Origin: Gp13-AA77 sp035949375
Lineage (GTDB): Bacteria; Acidobacteriota; Terriglobia; UBA7540
DNA length: 64,000 nucleotides
Assembly (NCBI GenBank): GCA_035949375.1
Contig: DASZIG010000050.1
Coordinates: forward strand, 1-64,000
Direction of reading: 5' to 3'
Shown piece by piece: positions 53,165 to 61,425 of the stretch. The position numbers and the translations under genes were made by a program. The notes under the pieces are model-generated. The model made no database searches, was not told where the DNA came from, and was given only the letters and a program-made list of their open reading frames with translations. Each line of letters begins with the position of its first letter. The stretch's first letter is position 1.

Positions 53165-54208
53165 ATGTGTGGAATCTCCGGATTGCTTCTCTCCTGCGCA
53201 GCGCAGTCGCCGCCTCGCCCGCCCCGAGTGGAACGCCCCGCGGCCGTCAAGGATCTGGCTGCGATCGAGATAGGAGCCGGCATAGAGCTTGGCTTCACCC
53301 CACCCGATCAAGCTACAGACGGCCAGGGACTCTCGAAGCCTCTCGAGATAGAAATCGTACGGACCATAAGGCAGCCGGGCGAGAAGCCAGGTCCTGCCGT
53401 CCTTGCAACGCCGGTGGTCCTTCTCCAGGGCGCCGGCCTCGCCCGACGCACGGCCGGTGGCAAGGTGAGATATAGGGACTCGCTCGCCAGCGCCGAATTC
53501 CGGCGCCTGGCGCCTAGCGCGCTCACCTACCGGGTGCGCGGGCTGACTCGTGGGTTCCGAGGCCGTCCCATCGAGGGTGACTGGTCAAACACCATTACGC
53601 TGCAGCTACTCGACGTTCCTGAGCCGCCTTCCGGCCTCGGCGTGGAATCGACGGCCTCAGCCCTCCAGTTACACTGGTCGCCGCCGTCCGAGACCTTGAC
53701 GGGCAAGCCGGTCGGCTCGGTGACTGCTTACCGCATTTATCGCAGCGACACCGGCAGGGCCGGGCCTTACCACCCTGCGGGCGATTCCTCAGCTACGACC
53801 TTCGCGGACTCGAGCTTCGAGTTCGGCCACGCGTACTGTTATCGCGTGCGCGCGCTCGTGACCGAGGGAAATCAGACTGCCGAAAGCGCCGACTCCGCCA
53901 GCGTCGAGATTGTTCCGCGCGACGTTTTCCCGCCGGCGCCGCCCGCGGGCCTCACGGGCCTGTACACGGCCAATGCTGTGGAGCTGATCTGGAATGCGAA
54001 CGCGGAGGCCGACCTTGCAGGCTATAACATCTATCGCAGCGGCCCCGGCGAGCAGCGGGTGAAGCTGAACGCCGAATTGCTGCGCTCGCCCCTGTATCAC
54101 GATCCGGCCGTGACCTCCGGCCGCCGCTACGTGTATCGCGTGACGGCGGTCGACCTCAAGGGCAACGAGAGCGCGCCCTCGGCGGAAGTAAGTGTCGATG
54201 TGCCGTGA
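53165..54208 (+). CDS. Fibronectin type III-like putative lipoprotein
   Basis: From the ATG at 53165 the protein (347 residues) begins MCGISGLLLSCAAQS, where GLLLSC is a possible lipobox with an unusually short signal. Two Fn3 domains follow: about 55-180 and 185-270 (PPSGLGVESTASALQLHWSPP), and a third 275-345 (PPAGLTGLYTANAVELIWNA), each with Y-R-I/V-Y-R-S or Y-R-V turns. It is likely an envelope adhesin-like or scaffold protein. The start is uncertain because the low-complexity tract blurs the 5' end; an in-frame start lies at 53093. Confidence 0.75.
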   Translation: MCGISGLLLSCAAQSPPRPPRVERPAAVKDLAAIEIGAGIELGFTPPDQATDGQGLSKPLEIEIVRTIRQPGEKPGPAVLATPVVLLQGAGLARRTAGGKVRYRDSLASAEFRRLAPSALTYRVRGLTRGFRGRPIEGDWSNTITLQLLDVPEPPSGLGVESTASALQLHWSPPSETLTGKPVGSVTAYRIYRSDTGRAGPYHPAGDSSATTFADSSFEFGHAYCYRVRALVTEGNQTAESADSASVEIVPRDVFPPAPPAGLTGLYTANAVELIWNANAEADLAGYNIYRSGPGEQRVKLNAELLRSPLYHDPAVTSGRRYVYRVTAVDLKGNESAPSAEVSVDVP

Positions 54209-54228
54209 TCAAAGCGCGACGTGCCCCA

Positions 54229-55536
54229 TCAGGGCGCGCTCGTGCCGCGCCACACGGGTCCGCCGGGAAACTCGTACTCGTCGAGCGACTCGGGCTTCAT
54301 GGTAATGCTGAACCCCGGCGCCCGGGGCGGAAAGTAGCGGCTGTTGCGGACCACGACAGGATCGAAGAAGTGCTCGTGAAGGTGATCCACATACTCGACC
54401 ACGCGATCCTCGAGCGAAGCGGATACCGCGATGTAGTCGAAGAATGCGTGGTGCTGCACGTACTCGCAGAGGCCGACGCCGCCGGCGTGAGGGCAGACAG
54501 GGACGCCGAATTTGGCGGCCATCAGCAGCACGGCCATCACCTCATTCACCCCGCCCAGGCGGCAGGCGTCAATCTGGCAGAAGCGGATCGCGTTCAGTTG
54601 CAGAAGCTGCTTGAAGATCACGCGGTTCTGGCACTGCTCACCGGTGGCCACGCCGATGGGTGCGATGGCGCGGGCGATGACGCTGTGGCCATAGACGTCA
54701 TCAGGGCTGGTGGGTTCCTCGATCCACCAGGGGTCATAGGCGGCGAGCGCCTTCATGTGATGAATGGCAGTTGGCACGTCCCACGCCTGGTTGGCATCCA
54801 CCATCAATTTGCGGTCCGGGCCGATTTCCTCCCGGACGATGGCGGCACGGCGCAGGTCGTCGTCGAGATCGGCGCCCACTTTCATCTTCACGTGCGTCCA
54901 GCCCGCTGCCACGGCCTCGCGGCAGAGCGCGCGCAGCTTCTCGTCGCTGTAGCCTAGCCAGCCGGCCGAAGTGGTGTAGGCGGGATAGCCTCGTTCGATA
55001 AGCTCCGCCTCGCGCTCGCCTCGCGTGGCGTGGTTCTTCCTTAGAATATCGAGCGCCTCGTCCGGGGTCAGGACGTCGGTGATGTAGCGGAAGTCGATAA
55101 CGCTGACCAGTTCTTCGGGCGACATGTCGGCCAGAAGTTTCCACAGCGGCTTGCCTTTGGATTTGGCCAGCAGGTCCCAGATGGCGTTGACGATCGCGCT
55201 CGTCGCCATGTGGATCACGCCCTTCTCCGGACCTACCCAGCGCAGTTGCCCGTCGCTCGTGAGCGAACGCCAGAAGCCCCGGAAATCCCCGGCGATGCCG
55301 TCGAGCGACCGTCCCCGCACCAGGGGTGCGAGCGACTGGATGCCGGCCACGATCAACTCGGTGCCTCGTCCGCAGGTGAACGAGAGCCCGTGTCCTTCCA
55401 GGCCGTCAGCGTGGTCGGTGCTCAGAGTCACGTAGGCGGCTGAGTAGTCGGGACTGGTGTGGACGGCATCGGATCCGGCGAGCGTCCGTGACGTCGGGAA
55501 GCGGATGTCGCGGGCCGTCACTTCGGTGATTCGCAT
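54229..55536 (-). CDS. L-fuconate dehydratase-like enolase-superfamily enzyme
   Basis: The 435-residue protein fits the mandelate-racemase/fuconate-dehydratase group. The KxK pair lies in HVKMKVGAD, metal ligands in MVDANQAWD (Asp), IEEPTSPDD (Glu) and GEQCQNRVI (Glu), and the His dyad in CPHAGGVGLCEYVQHHAFFDY. Such enzymes dehydrate L-fuconate to 2-keto-3-deoxy-L-fuconate in fucose catabolism. Length and the N-terminal cap (FPTSRTLAGSDAVH) match that subgroup. No other fucose gene is adjacent. Confidence 0.9.
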   Translation of the reverse strand: MRITEVTARDIRFPTSRTLAGSDAVHTSPDYSAAYVTLSTDHADGLEGHGLSFTCGRGTELIVAGIQSLAPLVRGRSLDGIAGDFRGFWRSLTSDGQLRWVGPEKGVIHMATSAIVNAIWDLLAKSKGKPLWKLLADMSPEELVSVIDFRYITDVLTPDEALDILRKNHATRGEREAELIERGYPAYTTSAGWLGYSDEKLRALCREAVAAGWTHVKMKVGADLDDDLRRAAIVREEIGPDRKLMVDANQAWDVPTAIHHMKALAAYDPWWIEEPTSPDDVYGHSVIARAIAPIGVATGEQCQNRVIFKQLLQLNAIRFCQIDACRLGGVNEVMAVLLMAAKFGVPVCPHAGGVGLCEYVQHHAFFDYIAVSASLEDRVVEYVDHLHEHFFDPVVVRNSRYFPPRAPGFSITMKPESLDEYEFPGGPVWRGTSAP

Positions 55537-55668
55537 TCGGTCTCCATTTCAAACCTTCAGCAATAACTGCCGGACCCGAGCGCCCGACCGATCTTCTGAT
55601 CAGCCGCAAGTCACATTATGCAATACTCGGTAACGTGGCAAAAACTGAAACCCTTCGGGGGTGAAACG

Positions 55669-56499
55669 ATGCAAAGACGAAAATTCATGGCGGCCTCGCT
55701 GGCGGCTTCGGCGCTGGCGGCAGGCAAGTCCGGCGCGGCGCTCGCGGCCACCGGCCAGGCACCCGGGAACCCTGGAGCCGGCCAGGACCAATCCGCCCGC
55801 GAATACTACCAGCTCCGCCGCTACGAGCTGCGCTCCGGACCGCAGGTGAAGCTCGTGAACGGATATTTCCAGGACGCATTCATTCCGGCGGCCAACCGGC
55901 TGGGAATCCGCCCCGTGGGCGTGTTCAACGTGACCGCCGGCGACCGGAGTCCGTCCCTCTATGCCCTCATTCCCTGCCCCTCGCTCGAGACCCTGGTTCA
56001 TCTTGACGCGCGTCTCGGCGCCGACAGCGAATACGCCAAAGCCGCCGCCGGATACCTCGAAGCGCCGGCGGCCGAACCCGCCTACGAACGCATGGAAAGC
56101 TCGCTCATGATCGCTTTCGAAGGCTGGCCCAAGCTTCAGACGCCGGCTGCCACGGCTACGCACGGCCCGCGCGCCTTCGAACTGCGCACGTACGAAAGTC
56201 CGAGCGATCGCGATCACGTCCGGAAGGTGGAGATGTTCAACAGCGGCGAATTCGAAGTGTTCCACCACGCCGGATTCCAGTCCGTCTTTTACGGCGACAC
56301 CCTGATCGGCTCGCGCCTGCCCAACCTCACCTATATGCTGGCCTTCGACGATCTGGCCAGCCGCAACCGCCTGTGGGCGGCGTTTGGCGCGTCGCCGGAC
56401 TGGAAAAAGCTCTCCGGTGACGCACGCTACGCCTTCGAGGAGATCGTCAGCAACATCACGAACGTGATCCTGAGCCCGGCCGCCTACTCGCAGATCTAG
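55669..56499 (+). CDS. Exported NIPSNAP-family protein
   Basis: The 276-residue protein has a Tat-type signal (MQRRKFMAASLAASA) and two alpha-beta NIPSNAP modules: YYQLRRYELRSGPQV (about 45-60) and AFELRTYESPSDRD (about 175-190), where 'x-E-L-R-x-Y-E' is the family mark. Function is unknown; the fold is a ferredoxin-like dimer. The ATG at 55669 is preferred because of GGGGGTGAAACG just upstream and the start of the signal. Confidence 0.85.
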   Translation: MQRRKFMAASLAASALAAGKSGAALAATGQAPGNPGAGQDQSAREYYQLRRYELRSGPQVKLVNGYFQDAFIPAANRLGIRPVGVFNVTAGDRSPSLYALIPCPSLETLVHLDARLGADSEYAKAAAGYLEAPAAEPAYERMESSLMIAFEGWPKLQTPAATATHGPRAFELRTYESPSDRDHVRKVEMFNSGEFEVFHHAGFQSVFYGDTLIGSRLPNLTYMLAFDDLASRNRLWAAFGASPDWKKLSGDARYAFEEIVSNITNVILSPAAYSQI

Positions 56500-56521
56500 C
56501 CTGGTCCGTTGGCGCGCCCGC

Positions 56522-57673
56522 TTAGGCCGCCGAAGCAGTTCCCGAGCGATGGCGCTCGGCGACCACAGTGACCTGCATGTCGCGCGCCAGGCGCACGATC
56601 TGCTGAACCAGGCTCGGACGGAGCAGCCCCAGACGCGACGGTTTGCGCGGCCGCGCCAGAAAGACCTGCGTGATCCGATTCAGCCGCGCGAAGTCCACCA
56701 GGGTCTCGGCCACGTCCTCACCCTCCAGCACACGGGTCTCGATGCGCAGGCTGCGGGCGAAGTTCAGGTGCTTCTCCACCGCCTTCCGTTCTTCGCTCGC
56801 CGAATCCGCCGGGTCGCCACGTGGGTGTACGAAAGCCACGAAGCAGTCGGCGTGGAGGTAATCGGCCACGCGCTTGCCGCGCCGGATGAGGGCGGCACTG
56901 GCCGGATCGGCGGTGACGGCGATCAGGATGCGGTCGCGGGTCTCAGCTACCGGCGGCTCGGCAGTGCCCGCACTGCGAGCCTCGGCCGCCACGAGCTCCT
57001 CCGGTTCCTGCAAAGCGTAACGCCCTTCCACCTCGTGGGCGGTTTGGCGCAAGGCCATCTCCCGCAGAGCCGCCAGGGTGGATTCGCGAAAGAAATTCTG
57101 GGCCGCGATGCGCGCCTTCTCCGGGGAGTAAACGGCGCCGCGTTTCAGCCGGTTCAACAGCGCATCCGGCGGCAAATCCACCAGCACCACCTGGTCCGCC
57201 TGCTGCACGACCCAGTCCGGGATGGTTTCGCGCACGCGCACGCCGCTGAACTGCCACACCTGGTCGTTCAAACTCTCCAGGTGCTGCACGTTCATGGTGG
57301 TCACGACGTCGATGCCTTCGCCGAGGAGCACCTGCACGTCCTCCCAGCGTTTTGCGCGCTCCGATCCGGGCACGTTGGTGTGGGCAAACTCATCCACGGC
57401 GCAGGACTGGGGCCGCCGGCGCAGGATGGCCTCGGTGTCCATCTCTTCGAAGGTGACGCCGCGATACTCGATGCGCCGCCGCGGAATCACTTCCAGGCCC
57501 TCCAGGCGCGCGATGGTGTCCTTGCGGCCGTGGGGCTCGAAGTAGCCTACCACTACGTCCAGGCCCCGCCGCTTCAAATCGTGCGCCTCTTCCAGCATCT
57601 TGTAGGTCTTGCCGACGCCGGCCGCATAGCCGAGAAGAATCTTCAGGCGTCCCCTGGGCACCGATTCCGCCAT
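56522..57673 (-). CDS. KdpD N-terminal/Usp protein without kinase (copy 2)
   Basis: The 383-residue cytoplasmic protein contains the KdpD sensor domain (Walker A GYAAGVGKTYKML, Walker B-like CAVDEFAHTNVPGSERAKRW, MNVQHLESLNDQVW) and a C-terminal universal stress protein domain (about 245-380, LIAVTADPASAALIRRGKR). The transmembrane, GAF and histidine-kinase parts of full KdpD are absent, so it is a standalone KdpD-N as found in some bacteria lacking a full kinase. AGGAG precedes the ATG. It is 22 bases downstream of copy 1 on the same strand, so they form an operon. Confidence 0.9.
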   Translation of the reverse strand: MAESVPRGRLKILLGYAAGVGKTYKMLEEAHDLKRRGLDVVVGYFEPHGRKDTIARLEGLEVIPRRRIEYRGVTFEEMDTEAILRRRPQSCAVDEFAHTNVPGSERAKRWEDVQVLLGEGIDVVTTMNVQHLESLNDQVWQFSGVRVRETIPDWVVQQADQVVLVDLPPDALLNRLKRGAVYSPEKARIAAQNFFRESTLAALREMALRQTAHEVEGRYALQEPEELVAAEARSAGTAEPPVAETRDRILIAVTADPASAALIRRGKRVADYLHADCFVAFVHPRGDPADSASEERKAVEKHLNFARSLRIETRVLEGEDVAETLVDFARLNRITQVFLARPRKPSRLGLLRPSLVQQIVRLARDMQVTVVAERHRSGTASAA

Positions 57674-57695
57674 CCTCGGATTCTCCTGCCGGATC

Positions 57696-58811
57696 CTATT
57701 GCGGGAATACGCGCACGTCGATGCCTTCGGCGTCCCGGATCACGCGGTCGATGGGTCCGCCCCCGAGCGTCCGCTCCCACCAGTTCTGCCTGCCGCCGTG
57801 ACCGGCAAAAATCTGGGTTACCCCGCGGCTGCGGGCGAAAGTCAGAAGGGCCTCGGCGGGATCGTCGCCGTCAAGGGCGTGAACCTCGGCGCCAGCGTCC
57901 CGGGCGAGCTTCAGGTTACGGCCGAGCGCGGCGCGCTCCGCCGGAGTCAGGTCCGGCCTCGCCAAATAGGCGGCAAGCAGATCGCCGTGAAAGCGCCGGG
58001 CATTCCGGCTGCCGCTATCCACCATGGGGCCGACGTCGGCGTACGGCGTGATCCAGACCAGAAAGCGCTCGTTGGCGCTCCAGATCTGCTCCATGCCATG
58101 TTCCTGCAGATAGCGCTCCAGCTGATGGTCCACCACGTCGGCGGCCAGCAGGAGAGCGATCTCGCGCAGTTGGGCGAGCTGCTGGCCGCGCCGCAAGCGG
58201 TCGGTTTCGCCGCTCGGGCCGTCCGGTCCGCATCCGAGACACGACTCCGGAGGAGCATCCACGACTTCGATCTCTGCCGCCCGGCCGAGAAAGGCCTGCG
58301 GCACGCTTTCCTGTACCTCGCGGCCCCGAATCTGCGCCACCTGGGCGCGCTGCTCTTCGATGTACTGCAGGTTCACGGAGGCAATCACCGAGATGCCGTT
58401 GTCCAGCAGTTCGTCCACATCCTGCCACCGGTAGCGATTGCGGCAGCAAGGCGGATTGTCATGCGCGAGTCCGTCCACCAGGCACACCTGGGGCTGGCGC
58501 CGCAGGATGGCGTCAACGTCCATGACGGAAACACCGTCGATTATGCGCAGCGGGATGACCTCCAGCTTGTCAAGCAGGGCCCTCACTTCGGGCGTGGACT
58601 CGAGCTGGGTGGCGCCCACTACAACGTCCGCGCCGCGCTCGTGCCGCCTCCGGCCCTCATCGAGCATGCGGACCGATTTGCCCACTCCGGAAGCGTACCC
58701 GAGAAACACTTTGAGCTTGCCCCGCCGCTCACGGGCCTCCTCGGCCATGACTTTGCGCAAGAGTTCATCCGGGTCGGGCCTCTCCGGACGCAAGACCAGA
58801 TTCTGAGCCAT
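57696..58811 (-). CDS. Diverged KdpD N-terminal/Usp protein (copy 1)
   Basis: The 371-residue protein has Walker A GYASGVGKSVRML and a degraded switch segment, DGLAHDNPPCCRNRYRW, where KdpD has D-E-x-A-H-T-N-x-P-G-S. It continues with VNLQYIEEQRAQV and a Usp-like domain from about 240 (VWITPYADVGPMVDSGSRN). The acidic Glu after the catalytic Asp is replaced, so nucleotide hydrolysis may differ from copy 2. Again there is no kinase part. The ATG at 58811 has GGAGG at a normal distance. It belongs to the minus-strand series that starts with kdpC. Confidence 0.85.
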   Translation of the reverse strand: MAQNLVLRPERPDPDELLRKVMAEEARERRGKLKVFLGYASGVGKSVRMLDEGRRRHERGADVVVGATQLESTPEVRALLDKLEVIPLRIIDGVSVMDVDAILRRQPQVCLVDGLAHDNPPCCRNRYRWQDVDELLDNGISVIASVNLQYIEEQRAQVAQIRGREVQESVPQAFLGRAAEIEVVDAPPESCLGCGPDGPSGETDRLRRGQQLAQLREIALLLAADVVDHQLERYLQEHGMEQIWSANERFLVWITPYADVGPMVDSGSRNARRFHGDLLAAYLARPDLTPAERAALGRNLKLARDAGAEVHALDGDDPAEALLTFARSRGVTQIFAGHGGRQNWWERTLGGGPIDRVIRDAEGIDVRVFPQ

Positions 58812-58928
58812 GGGATTATCCTCCACTATTCATTATCCCTTGACCTGTGCCCGGAGCGAAAGCCCCGTCCCGGAACATCAGCGATGGATGTCTTGGATCG
58901 GCATTCAACGGCGTGGGATAAGTTCGGG

Positions 58929-59231
58929 TTACCCCTCGGGCTTTCGCCGGGCACGCGGCCGCACGTAGTGGAACCTGACCAGGTAAATGTTCTCGCCCTT
59001 GCCGTGCTTCGCGACTTTGAGGAGATCCAGGACGCCCAAAAACCCGGAATCCCGCGCCAGCTGCGGAGTGATATCCGGAAACCCGATCGGCTCAATCGAA
59101 TCGACTTCGATTTCGCCTTGTTCCATACGGTATCGCGTCCCTGCCCGGACATGCGGGCGCGTCCAGAACCGCACGCTGCACGTGATTTCGCCGCAGCGAA
59201 TTCCGTCACGAAGGCGTTTGGTGAAGACCAT
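58929..59231 (-). CDS. ASCH-like small protein
   Basis: From the ATG at 59231 the 100-residue protein reads MVFTKRLRDGIRCGEITCS then VRFWTRPHVRAGTRYRM, and ends GENIYLVRFHYVRPRA. The K-x-L-R-x-G and E-V-D-S-I motifs plus overall size suggest an ASCH-type fold (RNA-linked beta-barrel). Upstream in-frame codons fall in a palindromic repeat and are not part of the protein. Role unknown; it sits between the KdpD-N pair and the M28 gene. Confidence 0.65.
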   Translation of the reverse strand: MVFTKRLRDGIRCGEITCSVRFWTRPHVRAGTRYRMEQGEIEVDSIEPIGFPDITPQLARDSGFLGVLDLLKVAKHGKGENIYLVRFHYVRPRARRKPEG

Positions 59232-59256
59232 CGACACCTGGCCGCATTCTCTGCGT

Positions 59257-59325
59257 GTCATTCCGGGCAGCGAGGAATCTCGTGCCTGGTTTTTCCAGCC
59301 GGATTCCTCGCTGCGCTCGGAATGA
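59257..59325. repeat. REP-like palindromic element (copy 2)
   Basis: Near-perfect 24-base arms, GTCATTCCGGGCAGCGAGGA and its complement ending CGCTCGGAATGAC, enclose about 20 bases. The element shares the GTCATTCCG and CTCGGAATG ends with the 44179-44249 element. It lies between the ASCH-like gene and the M28 gene. Confidence 0.75.
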
Positions 59326-59343
59326 CCATATTCAACCAACAGC

Positions 59344-61098
59344 CTACTTGGCCGGCACGTGGCGCACCTTCGTGGCCTGCGCTCCCGGTCCCGGCTCCGG
59401 GGCCGGCTTCGGCATGTCGGAGTCTTTGAAGCGCGGCACCATCTCGTCCGCCATGGCGACCGCGTAGACGGCCGAGGCGATTTCGACCGCGCCTTCCCTC
59501 ACATCCTCTTCATAAATGCGCTCGTAGGTGTCGAGGTTGGTGTGGTGCGTGAACGAGCCGTAGTCGAACGCATCCTGCGCCAGTCCGATTCCGGGCAAGC
59601 CGGCGTTGTTGAACGAGGTGCTGTCGGTTCCGCCGGTCCGGCGGCTGTCGGTCGAGACCACGCCCTCGAATCCCCAATCGACGAATGGCGACATGGCATC
59701 GCGAATCGCGTCGGCGGCGCCGGCCGGTCCGAATACCGACGCGCCCCGCGGCTTACCGGTGCCCGAATCGATGTTGAAGTAAGCGTCCAGCTTCGCGTAC
59801 TCCGGCTTCTGATTCTCGAAGCTGCCGAAGTGCTGCCGCACGTAAGCGAGCGATCCGAGCAATCCCTCTTCTTCGCCGCTCCACAGAGCGACGCGGATGG
59901 TGCGTCGCGGCTGCACGTGCGCGGCGCTCAGAAGGCGGACGGCCTCGAGCATCATCGACGAGCCGATGCCGTTGTCGGTCGCGCCCGTGGCGTCATGCCA
60001 GGAGTCATAGTGCCCGCCCAGCATCACAATTTCGTCCTTCTTGTCCGTGCCCGGGATTTCTCCGATGGCATTGTAGACCGTGGTGCCGCGGGGATATTCC
60101 CTGTTCTGGATGTTGACCTTCAGCGTCACCGGCGTTCCGTCGGCCATGACTCGCGCGATGCGCCCGTAGTCTTCATTGCGCATGACAAGCGTGGGCACGG
60201 CCCGCGTCCAGTCGTAGGTTCCATTCTGCTGCGCGATGATCACGCCGTGGGCGCGCGCGGCGTCGTTCACGCGCACCAGCGCGCCGTTATCCACCAGAAA
60301 CTGGTCCACTTGCCGCGAAACCTCCTGGCGCGTCAACTGGCCCGCCGGCAATTTCGGCGGCTCGGGAAATCGGAACGGCTTCGCATTCGCGCCGAAGCGT
60401 GACTTCCATTCGTCCTCGGTGCGGCGCATCGTTGCCGGATTCATATCCTCCGCCACTTCCACGTGTTTGCCGACGAACACAATCCGTCCGTGCACCTTGG
60501 CCTTTACGGAATTCAAATAGGCATCGAGCTCGGCTTGCGTCGGCTGTTTCGGCGGGGCCGGCTTCTCAACGGGCGGCATGGGCGGCGCGCCCCATTTCGG
60601 CTCGGGCGGCGGCGGTGATCCGCCTCCAAAAGCATTGAATCCGCCGCCTGCCGGGAGCGCCATTCCCGGCGGATCGATCAACACCACTCGCGCAGTGACC
60701 ACGCCCTTCGTGCCCGGCGTCCAGGCCAACGGCTTGACCATCAACTGGCCGTGAAAGGGCGTGACCGCGTCCGCCGTCAGTTCCAGGTTTTCCCAGCCGG
60801 GGACAGGCGTGGCGGCGCCCGGCGGCTGAAACGTCCACGGCTCGAGGTGCGCGTTCGCCAGGCCCCATGACGTCATCGTCTTCACGGCCCAGTCATCCGC
60901 TGCCTTCAAGTTGGGCGTTCCCGTGAGCCGCGGCCCGTACACATCCGCGATCTCATGAATGATCCACATGATTTTCGAGCTGTTCGTCTCTTCCGTGCGA
61001 ATCTGCGTGTAGACTTCCGAGACATCGGGGGCCCGCGCCGGCATCGGCGTCGCCGCCAGGATTAAACAACTCACCGAGAACGCACCCAGCTTGGTCAT
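59344..61098 (-). CDS. Secreted M28-family zinc aminopeptidase (copy 2)
   Basis: The 584-residue protein resembles copy 1 across its length: signal peptide (about 1-22), a Pro-rich linker with 'GGGSPPPPEPKWGAPP', then LGGHYDSWHDATGATDNGIG, SGEEEGLLGS, FNIDSGTG and THHTNLDTYER. All zinc ligands are present, so it should be an active aminopeptidase. GGAGGG precedes the ATG at 61098. It separates the kdpC-porin part from the KdpD-N pair. A palindrome CGGTCCGGACCG sits just upstream. Confidence 0.92.
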   Translation of the reverse strand: MTKLGAFSVSCLILAATPMPARAPDVSEVYTQIRTEETNSSKIMWIIHEIADVYGPRLTGTPNLKAADDWAVKTMTSWGLANAHLEPWTFQPPGAATPVPGWENLELTADAVTPFHGQLMVKPLAWTPGTKGVVTARVVLIDPPGMALPAGGGFNAFGGGSPPPPEPKWGAPPMPPVEKPAPPKQPTQAELDAYLNSVKAKVHGRIVFVGKHVEVAEDMNPATMRRTEDEWKSRFGANAKPFRFPEPPKLPAGQLTRQEVSRQVDQFLVDNGALVRVNDAARAHGVIIAQQNGTYDWTRAVPTLVMRNEDYGRIARVMADGTPVTLKVNIQNREYPRGTTVYNAIGEIPGTDKKDEIVMLGGHYDSWHDATGATDNGIGSSMMLEAVRLLSAAHVQPRRTIRVALWSGEEEGLLGSLAYVRQHFGSFENQKPEYAKLDAYFNIDSGTGKPRGASVFGPAGAADAIRDAMSPFVDWGFEGVVSTDSRRTGGTDSTSFNNAGLPGIGLAQDAFDYGSFTHHTNLDTYERIYEEDVREGAVEIASAVYAVAMADEMVPRFKDSDMPKPAPEPGPGAQATKVRHVPAK

Positions 61099-61425
61099 GG
61101 TCCCTCCACTAATTCGGTCCGGACCGGACAAGATATACCGCAGCGCCACGGAAAGCAACCGTCAGACGGGTCCTGGTCAGACAGGTCCTTAGCGTCCGCT
61201 TTCCGCGCGCGAGTGGTCAGGCTTGAGCGATCAGAAGGAGAAATGCGGCCAGGCAGAGTGGCAGCGAAGATTGAAGAACGCTGGGTAAGAAGGGCGGCGT
61301 CGCAAGCGCGCGAAGGCAGCGGCGGCCGCCCCGTACCAGGGCTTATGTCCTGAGGCAGGTTATTGGGCTCAGCGACGGATTCTCGTACAGCCGAGCCCGC
61401 ATGTGCGAACCTCTAAGAAACGCCG
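61099..61425. other. Intergenic with a 12-bp palindrome, no gene
   Basis: The gap between the M28 and porin genes contains CGGTCCGGACCG at 61115-61126, close to a TATAT-rich stretch that could be the M28 -10 box, and otherwise nothing recognisable. Confidence 0.5.

Noticed and set aside
56522..58811. One KdpD gene split by a frameshift
   Set aside because: Both frames contain their own complete Walker A, sensor and Usp parts, so they are two genes.
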